Below, in pieces: positions 1 through 6,919 of a stretch of DNA of 11,747 nt. How positions within the stretch are numbered: position 1 is the first letter of the stretch; every line of letters starts with the position of its first letter. The position numbers and the translations under genes were made by a program. Source of the stretch: Flavobacterium sp. (GTDB lineage Bacteria > Bacteroidota > Bacteroidia > Flavobacteriales > Flavobacteriaceae); NCBI GenBank assembly GCA_012032075.1, contig JAAURU010000067.1:1-11747 (forward strand), read 5' to 3'. Below the pieces are notes generated by a model, which ran no database searches, was not told where the DNA came from, and saw only the letters and a program-made list of their open reading frames with translations.

Positions 1-70
1 AAAATTTACTTAAAAAATATCAGCAAATATTGTAAATAATATAAATTTAATTTTGTTAGAAATATAATTT
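1..70. other. Left-edge region, possible tail of an upstream + gene
   Basis: Very AT-rich sequence. Two plus-strand frames stay open from the window edge and close early: frame 1 at a TAA at 37-39 and frame 3 at a TAA at 33-35. Either could be the last dozen codons of a gene outside the window, which would explain the terminator-like hairpin just downstream. Too short to identify anything. Confidence 0.2.
48..55 (+). promoter_or_regulatory. Candidate -7 box (TAATTTTG)
   Basis: TAATTTTG matches the Bacteroidota -7 consensus TAnnTTTG. A TTG at 30-32 could be the -33 element, but the 15-nt gap is shorter than the usual 17-20. If used, transcription would start near 60 and run through the hairpin at 72-99 before reaching the gene at 116. 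Chance matches are easy in such AT-rich DNA. Confidence 0.3.
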
Positions 71-71
71 T

Positions 72-103
72 AAAACCATTGCACTTATGTAATGGTTTTT
101 TTA
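72..103 (+). terminator. Rho-independent terminator-like hairpin
   Basis: AAAACCATT at 72-80 pairs perfectly with AATGGTTTT at 91-99 around a 10-base loop, and the T run continues to 102. This is the classic stem plus U-tract shape on the plus strand. It probably ends a gene lying off the left edge. Alternatively it attenuates the gene starting at 116, because a TAnnTTTG box lies upstream of it. Confidence 0.6.
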
Positions 104-115
104 AATGTAATAATT

Positions 116-546
116 ATGAAAATAAATTTAAAAATGGAGTTGGTCAATTACTTTTTGGTATGAAGCAAAAAGATGTTGAAGCTATAATTGGTAAACCAAA
201 TAAACACTATATAGATGAAGAAGAGAATATTGTTTATATATATAATGAACATAAGTTAAGACTAACTTTTTATGATGAAGAAGCGCTTAGATTTGGTTAT
301 TTGACTTGTTCTAGTGAAGATTTAGAATTATTTGGGTCTAAGATTATTGGAAAGCCTTGGGAAGAAGTTAAAGATCTTTTAAAAGAGAATGGGTTAACTG
401 ATTTTGAAACGGAAGTGGTTGATGGAACAGAGAATTATTTTTTTGAAGACAACTGGTTATTTGTAAATGTAGATTATGATCTTGTTTATAAGATTGAAGT
501 TGGTGCTGTATTTAATAGTAAAGATGAATTTGACTGGAAATTCTAA
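116..546 (+). CDS. Hypothetical small acidic protein, N-terminus frameshifted
   Basis: I do not recognise this protein. The uninterrupted frame can be opened only at a TTG at 79, inside the terminator-like hairpin, or at an internal ATG at 160. A better start is the ATG at 116: its frame joins the main frame if the five-A run at 130-134 is one base short, giving an N-terminus beginning MKINLKNGVGQLLFGM and about 143 residues. There is no signal peptide or membrane segment, so it should be cytoplasmic, and it is rich in Asp and Glu. The segment GQLLFGMKQKDVEAIIGKPN resembles the 'G-M-x-x-x-E-V-x-x-I-x-G-x-P' turn of BamE/SmpA-like small domains. A second similar segment (IIGKPWEEVKDLLKENG) about 60 residues later suggests two copies of one fold. 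It stands alone between two hairpins. An immunity-type role is conceivable, but nothing here proves it. Confidence 0.6.
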
Positions 547-549
547 TAA

Positions 550-585
550 AAATGCCCCAATTAGTACTTGACTTTTGGGGCATTT
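550..585. terminator. Bidirectional Rho-independent terminator
   Basis: AAATGCCCCAA (550-560) pairs perfectly over 11 bp with TTGGGGCATTT (575-585) around a 14-base loop. The GC-rich core is striking in this AT-rich background. Read on the minus strand the stem ends in a T run (TTTTTATT), and on the plus strand it is followed by TTTATAAT. It lies between the converging plus gene ending at 546 and the minus operon ending at 608, so it probably serves both. Confidence 0.85.
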
Positions 586-607
586 ATAATACAATATTAT
601 TTTAAAT

Positions 608-1709
608 TTAGTTTTGAGTTTCTATAAGTTCTACTTCAAAAATTAAATTTGTGTTTGGAGGAATTACTCCACCTGCCCCATTTGCACCATAACCTAAACT
701 TGAGGGAATATAAAGAGTGGCTTTGTCTCCAAAACTCATGTTTTCAATGCCTTCTAAAAAACCAGGAATTAAACCGCCTTTATTTCCATATTGAAATGGG
801 AAAGGAGCATAGCCATTTTGATTGGCTCTATTTTGATCAAATTTGCCATATTGTTTACTTATTTCTTCATAACTACTGTCAAAAAGTTTTCCATTTTCAA
901 AATAGCCAGCATAATGAATAAAAACTTGACTTCCAGCAGTTGGTTTTACTCCTGCTCCTTTTTTTGTTATTATATATTCTAATCCAGATGGGAGTTTAAT
1001 AGCTTGAGCTTTATTAACAATAAAAAATGACGCTTTATCTTTACAAGTTTGTTCAAGTTTTTCTTCAAACTCTTTCTTTTTCTGAATTTCTATTTTATCT
1101 TTTTCTGCTTTTTCTTTAAAATAATTTTCAAAAACTTTTTCAGCTTTGAATTTTTTAGCTAATTTTCCTGTTTTAATTATTGAAATTTTATTGATAACGT
1201 CATTTTGTTCTATTTTATTAACTACATCTTGACCTTCAATTACGTGACCAAAAACGGTATGTTTTCCATCTAACCAAGGAGTTTCTTTATGGGTAATAAA
1301 AAACTGACTTCCATTTGTTTTTGGACCTGCATTTGCCATTGATAATATTCCTGCGCTATTATGCTTAAGTTCCTCCACGATTCATCATCAAATTTATATC
1401 CAGGATCACCTGCACCAGTTCCTTCTGGATCACCACCTTGAATCATGAAATCGGCTATGACTCTGTGGAATTTTAATCCATCATAAAAAGGTTTTCCTTT
1501 TAATTTCTCACTAACAAATGTATTTTTTCCTTCTGCAAGAGAAACAAAATTAGCTACCGTTACAGGTGTTTTTCAAATTCTAATTGCAGTAGTATTTTCC
1601 CTTTATTAGTTTGAATTTCAGCAAATAATCCCTCGTTTTTTTGGGCTAATCCTGAAAAATAATTTAATATTATAAAAGTGATGATAAAAGTGATTTTCTT
1701 TGTATTCAT
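608..1709 (-). CDS. Cyclophilin-FKBP fusion peptidyl-prolyl isomerase, secreted form (two frameshifts)
   Basis: Intended product is about 367 residues. The ATG at 1709 opens a Sec signal peptide (MNTKKITFIITF... ending SGLAQ) with no lipobox Cys, so it should be periplasmic. An N-terminal cyclophilin domain (about 28-170) shows FHRVIADFMIQGGDP, GSQFFITHKETPWLDGKH and TVFG, which cover the catalytic Arg, Phe, Gln and His region. A Lys/Glu-rich, probably helical linker of about 90 residues follows. The C-terminal FKBP domain shows HYAGYFENGKLFDSS, GLIPGFLEGI and YIPSSLGYG; the pocket Trp of canonical FKBPs is Phe here. The frame breaks at 1569-1573 (five T, six needed for EFEKTPVTVANF) and near 1380 (one A missing, restoring DDEFVEELKH). 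The 771-bp open part begins only at a GTG at 1378 and is not a stand-alone gene. It follows its paralogue by 5 nt and is the last gene before the terminator. Confidence 0.87.
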
Positions 1710-1714
1710 TTTGT

Positions 1715-2805
1715 TTAATTTGGTAATTTTTCTAACATTTCGATTTCAAAAATAATATCAGTATCAGGAGGAATTACATTTCCAGCACCTTGAGTTCCAT
1801 ATGCTAATCTTGAAGGAATATAAAGCATTACTTTATCTCCAAATGACATAAGTTCAAGTCCTTCAATGAACCCTGCTATTAGACCTTGTTTATCACCATA
1901 CTTAAATGGGAATGGTTGATAACCATTTTGTTGTGCTCTATTACTATCATATTTTCCGTATGCTTTAGAAACATCTTCATAACTTGAATCAAACAATTCT
2001 CCATTTTGAAGGAATCCAGCATAATGAACAAATACTTCAGAACCATTCTTAGGTTTTTTACCTTCTCCTTTTGAAATAAATTTATATATCAACCCAGATT
2101 TTGTTGTAGTTCCTTCCGCTTTTAGAGTAGTTATTTGAGCAGCTTTAGCCGTTTTTGTTTTATCTAATAATGCTGCTTCCTCTTTTTGAGCAACTGCTTC
2201 TACAGCATAATAATCTTTGAATGTTTTTACAGCATCAAATTTTTTAGCATTTGCCCCTTTTCTAATTATTGTTATTTTTTGAATAACGTCATTAGCTTGT
2301 ATTGAATCTACAACAGGTTTTCCTTCTGTAACTTCACCAAAAACGGTGTGTTTTCCATCTAACCAAGGAGTTTCTTTTATGTGTTATAAAAAAATTGACT
2401 TCCGTTTGTGCCAACTCCTGCATTTGCCATAGAAAGAATTCCTCCTTTACTATGTTTTAAATCAGGATGGAATTCATCTTTAAATTTATATCCTGGTCCA
2501 CAAGAACCATCTTCAGCAGGATCACCACCTTGTATCATGAAATCTGGAATTACTCTATGGAAAGTTAATCCGTCATAAAAAGGTTTTCCTTTGTATTGTT
2601 CTTCAACAAAAGGATTTTTTCCTTCTGCTAAACTTACAAAGTTAGCAACTGTAATGGGTGTTTTCTCATATTCTAATTTTACAATAATGGAACCTTTGTT
2701 TGTTGAAATATCGGCATAAATTCCATCTTCTAATTTTGAATAAGGATCATTACAGGATGAAAAAATAGCAAATAAAGCTATTGCTAAAAATTTGACTTGT
2801 TTCAT
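1715..2805 (-). CDS. Cyclophilin-FKBP fusion peptidyl-prolyl isomerase, lipoprotein form (frameshifted)
   Basis: Intended product is about 362 residues. It starts at the ATG at 2805 with a lipoprotein signal, MKQVKFLAIALFAIFSSC, whose lipobox Cys is residue 18. The cyclophilin domain shows FHRVIPDFMIQGGDP and NGSQFF, then ITHKETPWLDGKHTVFGEV once the frame is repaired. A helical linker rich in Ala, Lys and Glu joins it to an FKBP domain (HYAGFLQNGELFDSS, GLIAGFIEGLELM, YIPSRLAYG). As in the downstream paralogue, the FKBP pocket Trp is Phe, and about 25 residues with a YGKYDSNRAQQNGY motif separate the DSS and PFPF segments. Two insertions break the frame: seven A at 2388-2394 where six fit, and four T at 2375-2378 where three fit. 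Downstream the frame stays open to 1715. The start lies 22 nt after gldI, so the two are probably cotranscribed. Confidence 0.87.
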
Positions 2806-2827
2806 ATATAGTTTTTATAGTTTAAAA

Positions 2828-3374
2828 TTATTTTGTAGAACCACTTAGTTTAATATCTCTAAGGATAACTTTACAAATTAAAGGTTCGTTTGGATTTATT
2901 TTATTATCGTCTCCGTGATAACCAAAAGCCATGTGAGAAGGAAATATAAATGTGACCGTTTCTCCTTTTTCATTAATTTAATCCCATCTCTTAATCCCAT
3001 CATTATATTTTGCTTATCAACCACATATTCTTGAGGCTTTAAATCTTCAAAAGAATAGATGTTGTCACTATTTAGGTTGTTGATTTCATAGTCAAAATAG
3101 GCAATATCACCTTTTTTAGGAAAAGCAGTATTCTCATCAATTTTACGTCGTATTTATACCAATAGCCTTTGTTAGAAGCAATATATTCCTTTAAGGTGTC
3201 ATTTTTTATTATTGAATCTATAAGTTTTTCTTCACCAGCTATTAAAACTTTATTACGTTCTATAGATTCTTTTATAAAACTTCCATCTGTTTTTGAAATA
3301 GGTTTTCTTGCTTGTTGCTGTGAACAACTTACGCAAACTAGTAGAATAAATATTATTGGGATGCTATTTTTCAT
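2828..3374 (-). CDS. gldI: Gliding motility-associated FKBP-type lipoprotein GldI (two frameshifts)
   Basis: Intended product is about 182 residues. The ATG at 3374 opens a lipoprotein signal (MKNSIPIIFILLVCVSC, lipobox Cys at residue 17), followed by QARKPIS and GEEKLIDSIIKNDTLKEYIA, then KGYWYKY, the start of the FKBP-like domain. After repair it continues with PKKGDIAYFDYEI, YVVDKQNIMMGLRDGIKLM and FPSHMAFGYHGD, and ends at the TAA at 2828. This layout matches GldI, a lipoprotein required for gliding in Flavobacterium johnsoniae and related to FKBP-class isomerases. Two one-base deletions break it: four T at 3141-3144 (five needed) and five T at 2966-2970 (six needed). The start lies 2 nt after nrnA's stop, and a second isomerase gene follows at 22 nt. 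Confidence 0.9.
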
Positions 3375-3376
3375 TT

Positions 3377-4386
3377 TTATTTTTTTTCTTCTGCTAAAAT
3401 AGCAATAAATTGTTTTACGGTTTCTTCTAAACTTAAAAAAGATTTTCCACCAGCAGCATTTATGTGTCCACCACCATTAAAATGATTTCTTGCAAATTCA
3501 TTTACATCAAAATCTCCTTGTGATCTAAATGAAATTTTTACTATTCCTTCTTCTTTATTTTCAATAAATATTGCAGTTAAAACTATACCTTCTATACTTA
3601 AACCATAATTAACAATACCTTCGGTATCTCCTTTTTTATAGTCAAAAGCATCTAATTCTTCTTGACTTAACGTGATGTATGAAGCGTTATATTGAGGTAA
3701 AAGTTTTAAGTTTTGTAGTGCTTTTCCAAGTAATTGTAATCTAGCATAGCTAGAATTATCAAAAAGCGAGTTATGAATTTTAGTATTATCAATTCCTTTT
3801 GAAATTAAGTCAGCTACACATTTATGTGTTTCAGAAGTGGTTTTAGGAAATCTAAAACTCCCAGAATCTGTTACTATTCCTGTGTAAAGGCAAGTTGCAA
3901 TTTCTTTATTTATTAAATTGTTATACCCTAGTGCATTTATAAAATCATATATCATTTCGCAAGTTGAGCCATAATTCACATCTGAAAATGTATATTTTGC
4001 ATAATTATCTGGTAATTGATGGTGATCAATCATTAGCATTGGTACTGAAAGTGTTTCCAGTGTTTTTTGCATAGCGTCTCCGGTTCTATGTAATGCATTA
4101 AAATCTAGTGTAAATATATAGTCGCTTTTCTGTAAAATAGGCAATGCTTTATCGTATTCTCTTTCAAAAATTACTACTTTATTAGTTTCTGGAAGCCAAG
4201 CTAAAAAATCGGGAAATTCATTTGGAGAAATAAATATAACTTCGTGATTTAATTGTTTTAGAAAGTGTAATAACCCAAGAGAAGAACCCATTGCATCACC
4301 ATCTGGATTGCGATGCGAAATTATAGTTATTTTTTAGGCTGACTTAGTGTTAATTTTATTTCAGATAATTCGTTTTCTTGTAGCAT
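3377..4386 (-). CDS. nrnA: DHH-family phosphoesterase, NrnA-like (nano-RNase/pAp phosphatase)
   Basis: Intended product is about 336 residues. The family degrades 2-5 nt RNA fragments and dephosphorylates pAp in the cytoplasm using Mn2+. The ATG at 4386 gives MLQENELSEIKLTLS, leading into the metal-binding motif ISHRNPDGDAMGSSLG (His25, Asp29, Asp31). Further metal ligands lie in TLDFN (Asp near 95) and in the DHH motif (121-123), and the DHHA1 substrate motif GGGHINAAGG lies near 305-314. Length and motif order match the family. The frame breaks at 4330-4335, where six T are present and seven are needed; without the repair the protein would start at an internal ATG at 4291 and lose the first metal ligands. 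It begins 1 nt after crcB and ends 2 nt before gldI. The exact substrate preference cannot be read from sequence. Confidence 0.9.
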
Positions 4387-4387
4387 T

Positions 4388-4759
4388 TTATTTTGTTAAA
4401 TATATTCCTATTCCTACAAATGCAATGCCTATTAGTATTGAACTTGCAATGTAGAGTAGTGATGTAATGTAATTTTGTGTTTGTAGTAAATTATAATTTT
4501 CAAGACCAAATGTAGAAAAAGTGGTAAAACCTCCACAAAATCCAGTTATGAAAAGCAACTTTAAAGATTCACTTTCTGTTTGATTTTTTTGGAAAAATCC
4601 AATTAATAAACCAATTAATAAGCAACCTATACAATTAACTAAGTAAGTTGCATAAAAACTTTTAGTAGTTACAAATTTTAAGATACCAATGTTAGTTAGG
4701 TAACGAAATACGCTTCCTATTCCACCTCCTAACGCAACGAGTAAAATATTTTTTAACAT
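4388..4759 (-). CDS. crcB: Fluoride ion channel CrcB/Fluc
   Basis: This 123-residue membrane protein is intact, with four hydrophobic segments (about 4-24, 35-55, 66-86 and 97-121), the standard Fluc size. It shows the family signatures GGGIGSVFRY (11-20), N41 in the second helix (LVNCIGCLLIG) and GFCGGFTTFSTF (72-83), whose Phe residues line the fluoride pore and whose Thr/Ser lie at the central Na+ site. Fluc channels work as antiparallel dimers, exporting fluoride across the inner membrane; a single gene, as here, usually forms a homodimer. The start lies 1 nt after the stop of the upstream anchor-L gene, leaving no room for a fluoride riboswitch, so expression should follow that gene. Confidence 0.95.
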   Translation of the reverse strand: MLKNILLVALGGGIGSVFRYLTNIGILKFVTTKSFYATYLVNCIGCLLIGLLIGFFQKNQTESESLKLLFITGFCGGFTTFSTFGLENYNLLQTQNYITSLLYIASSILIGIAFVGIGIYLTK

Positions 4760-4760
4760 G

Positions 4761-6782
4761 CTATCTTTTTAGTGAAAAATGATTTTTTACAGTTTCTCCA
4801 TTGCTAAGTTCTAATATAAACCAAAAATCTTGTGATGGTAATTCTTTTCCATTAAAAGTTCCATCCCATCCAAAACCATCTGGACTAATTTGTTTTAATA
4901 ATTTTCCATATCTATCAAAGATATAAATTTTACTATTTTCTAACCCTTTTTTTTCTAAATTAGAAATGTTCCAAGTGTCATTATAGCTATCTCCATTTGG
5001 TGTAAAAAACTTGAGATAGTCAATAATATAAAATTCGCGACTCACTATTCCACAACCATTTTTATCTCTTACATAAGCAATATATTCTCCAAACGAAAGA
5101 TTTTCAAAAATTTTGGATTCTTGAAAATTTATACCATCTATTGAGTATTCATAATCACCATCTCCAGTAGCTATAACTGTAGCTGAGTTATTATTAGAAA
5201 GGTCAACGATTTCAATATCATTGATTGAAGCAATATCTGATTCAATAACATTAAATGTTTTATCTTTAAAACAATTTGTTGCATTTTCTAATGTAACAAT
5301 ATACTCGTCACCAACAGTAACGGTTATTGTTTGTGTATTTTGAACAGGAACTGTATTCCAAGAATAAGAAATAAACCCAGAACCAGCATCTAATTCAATG
5401 GTGTTTCCATTACAAAAATAAACAGTTTCATCTTCTACGAATTCATCAAATGTATTTACGTTTAATGTTACAGGAATATCTTGATAACAGCCTTGCGTAT
5501 TTAATACTCTTGCGTATATAATTTGTTGATAAGGAGTTGTATTTGTATAGTTTAGTGGTAATTGTGTAGTTGAAGTTGTTGCGTTGAAAAATCCTACTTG
5601 ATAACCCGTTGGTAAAGTAGGGTAAATACTAGGAATTAAGTTTGTTAAATTAAAAGCATGAATTCCATCTTGTGGTTCAACAGCATCACATTCAGTAAAT
5701 TCTGTAATACCAATAGGTAGTGGTTCAGCAAATTCTAATGTGATATTTGACCTAGGAATACAATTAATATTATAAAACTGATCTACAGAGTAGATTCCAT
5801 TTTGTAAAGCTGTATAAGGTGGATTAATTGTTAATGTAGGATTTATTTCACCTGGAATAGCTACATTATTAAAATACCATTGGTAAGAAACTACATTTGG
5901 TAAAGTAGCATCAAGTACTACAGGTTCGTTAAAGCAAACTGGGTTAGCGTTTGTAAAAGTTCTATTGTCACCAAAATCGACACCTAAATTGAAACTTCCT
6001 CCTTTTAAGAATATAGCTGAATCATATCTAGCATCTCGTTCATCTGCAATTACTAATTTAATATGATAAGGAGTTCCAGGTATTACTGCCGATTGTGCTG
6101 TTAAGACAACAGTTTGTCCTCCGTAAACTGTTGGATATTGAATACCATTGAATTGATCAAAATATTGAGCATTTTGAGCAGGACATCCGTTATTTGCAGT
6201 AATAAGTGGATGAACTGTAGTAACTTTTACTGGAATATTTGTATTAGGAATTATAGCTAGATTTTGATAATTTGGAGCGCCAATGGGCTTTAAAAGAAAG
6301 GCAAAAGCATCTGAAAAACGACAAGGGTAATCTGTATTTGCTTCATATTCTTCCGACGCAAATATATATTGAAAGCTAATTGTATTTCCTAAAGGAACAA
6401 AATCAAATTCAAGCACCGAAGCGTTAATTGAATTGATATTTAAAATTGTATTCAAATCATTATCTCCAACCCATACCATCCCTGAGCCAGAATCTGCTAA
6501 AGGTGGTGTAGGTCCTGGTGCACTTGAAACTTTTCCAGTACTAAGAATTATACCATCTTGAAAAACAAAATTTGAACTACCACGATTAAAATAACCTAAT
6601 GATTTTTCACCTGTAGCGAAATTTGCCCCTGTTGCAGTTACATTACTTATTGAAGCACAACCATTGTTTATTAAAACATTTTCAACTAATTGTTGTGGTG
6701 TTAGACTTTCATCAATGGTGATATATTGAGCAAAATTATTTTGGCATAAAAAGAAAAAAAGCAGTACTTGTAAATATCTCAT
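4761..6782 (-). CDS. Choice-of-anchor L protein with type IX type B sorting domain (copy 2)
   Basis: This intact 673-residue protein is predicted to be secreted. Residues 1-18 form a signal peptide ending NNFA. Residues about 20-270 match the choice-of-anchor L domain: GCASISNV, GIILSTGKV, GDNDLNT, LEFDFVPLGNTISFQYIFAS and YHIKLVIADERDARYDSAIF. An Ig-like/PKD-like stretch follows (NPVCFNE to YQWYFN, about 280-360), then further beta-rich segments and a SprB-like repeat (YEYSIDGINFQESKIF to AYVRDKNGCG). The last 82 residues form the gliding-motility-associated C-terminal domain: FFTPNGDSYNDTW (a likely Ca2+-binding loop), KIYIFDRYGKLLKQ, GWDGTFNG and a terminal KNHFSLKR. That domain directs export by the type IX system and attachment or release at the surface. 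The ligand is unknown; adhesin is a guess. It has its own promoter box and heads the operon with crcB. Confidence 0.9.
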   Translation of the reverse strand: MRYLQVLLFFFLCQNNFAQYITIDESLTPQQLVENVLINNGCASISNVTATGANFATGEKSLGYFNRGSSNFVFQDGIILSTGKVSSAPGPTPPLADSGSGMVWVGDNDLNTILNINSINASVLEFDFVPLGNTISFQYIFASEEYEANTDYPCRFSDAFAFLLKPIGAPNYQNLAIIPNTNIPVKVTTVHPLITANNGCPAQNAQYFDQFNGIQYPTVYGGQTVVLTAQSAVIPGTPYHIKLVIADERDARYDSAIFLKGGSFNLGVDFGDNRTFTNANPVCFNEPVVLDATLPNVVSYQWYFNNVAIPGEINPTLTINPPYTALQNGIYSVDQFYNINCIPRSNITLEFAEPLPIGITEFTECDAVEPQDGIHAFNLTNLIPSIYPTLPTGYQVGFFNATTSTTQLPLNYTNTTPYQQIIYARVLNTQGCYQDIPVTLNVNTFDEFVEDETVYFCNGNTIELDAGSGFISYSWNTVPVQNTQTITVTVGDEYIVTLENATNCFKDKTFNVIESDIASINDIEIVDLSNNNSATVIATGDGDYEYSIDGINFQESKIFENLSFGEYIAYVRDKNGCGIVSREFYIIDYLKFFTPNGDSYNDTWNISNLEKKGLENSKIYIFDRYGKLLKQISPDGFGWDGTFNGKELPSQDFWFILELSNGETVKNHFSLKR

Positions 6783-6797
6783 TTCAAAAAATATAAT

Positions 6798-6826
6798 AGC
6801 TACAAATATAGTATAAATCTCTTTTT
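6798..6826 (-). repeat. Duplicated promoter block, copy 2
   Basis: Matches 8944-8972 at 27 of 29 positions. In the other copy this block spans the promoter and the last codons of the ABC permease (KRDL plus stop). Here the permease stop TAG has become TAC and the rest of the permease is absent, so this looks like a remnant carried along in the duplication of the anchor-L gene. Confidence 0.75.
6803..6810 (-). promoter_or_regulatory. TAnnTTTG promoter box upstream of anchor-L copy 2
   Basis: Read on the minus strand, TATATTTG matches the Bacteroidota -7 consensus and lies 20 nt upstream of the ATG at 6782. The expected -33 TTG is not clear. The box sits inside a 29-nt block that is also found in front of copy 1, which strengthens it. 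It probably drives the six-gene unit ending at 550-585. Confidence 0.6.
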
Positions 6827-6919
6827 TTTGTGATTAATTTGATAAATATGTGGTTGAATATTAGTAAAAAACCAACTAAATAAGATACTGAAAATATTTC
6901 AATGTTTAACGGTTGCTAA

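Larger units (their letters stand above)
6783..6919. other. Intergenic gap between the two anchor-L genes
   Basis: These 137 nt contain the promoter box and the duplicated block, but no convincing terminator on the minus strand; the best hairpin is a 5-bp TTAGT/ACTAA stem. Read-through from copy 1 into the downstream operon is therefore possible. Confidence 0.5.

Noticed and set aside
649..982. Plus-strand reading frames at 649-921 and 791-982
   Set aside because: Antisense to the FKBP domain of the isomerase gene, with low-complexity, Cys/His/Phe-rich translations; the minus strand has clear family motifs.
608..2092. Separate stand-alone FKBP genes starting at 1378 and 2092
   Set aside because: The starts are only GTG/TTG codons after frame breaks, and one-base corrections join each to an upstream cyclophilin domain with a signal peptide.
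2375..2394. Programmed frameshift in the lipoprotein isomerase
   Set aside because: Needs two compensating-direction-identical insertions within 20 nt, and other genes nearby have the same kind of error.
3169..3402. Plus-strand frame at 3169-3402
   Set aside because: Antisense to the gldI 5' end; the hydrophobic translation is a by-product of AT-rich sequence.
6831..6900. Terminator after anchor-L copy 1
   Set aside because: Only a 5-bp AT stem with a T run in the loop rather than after it.
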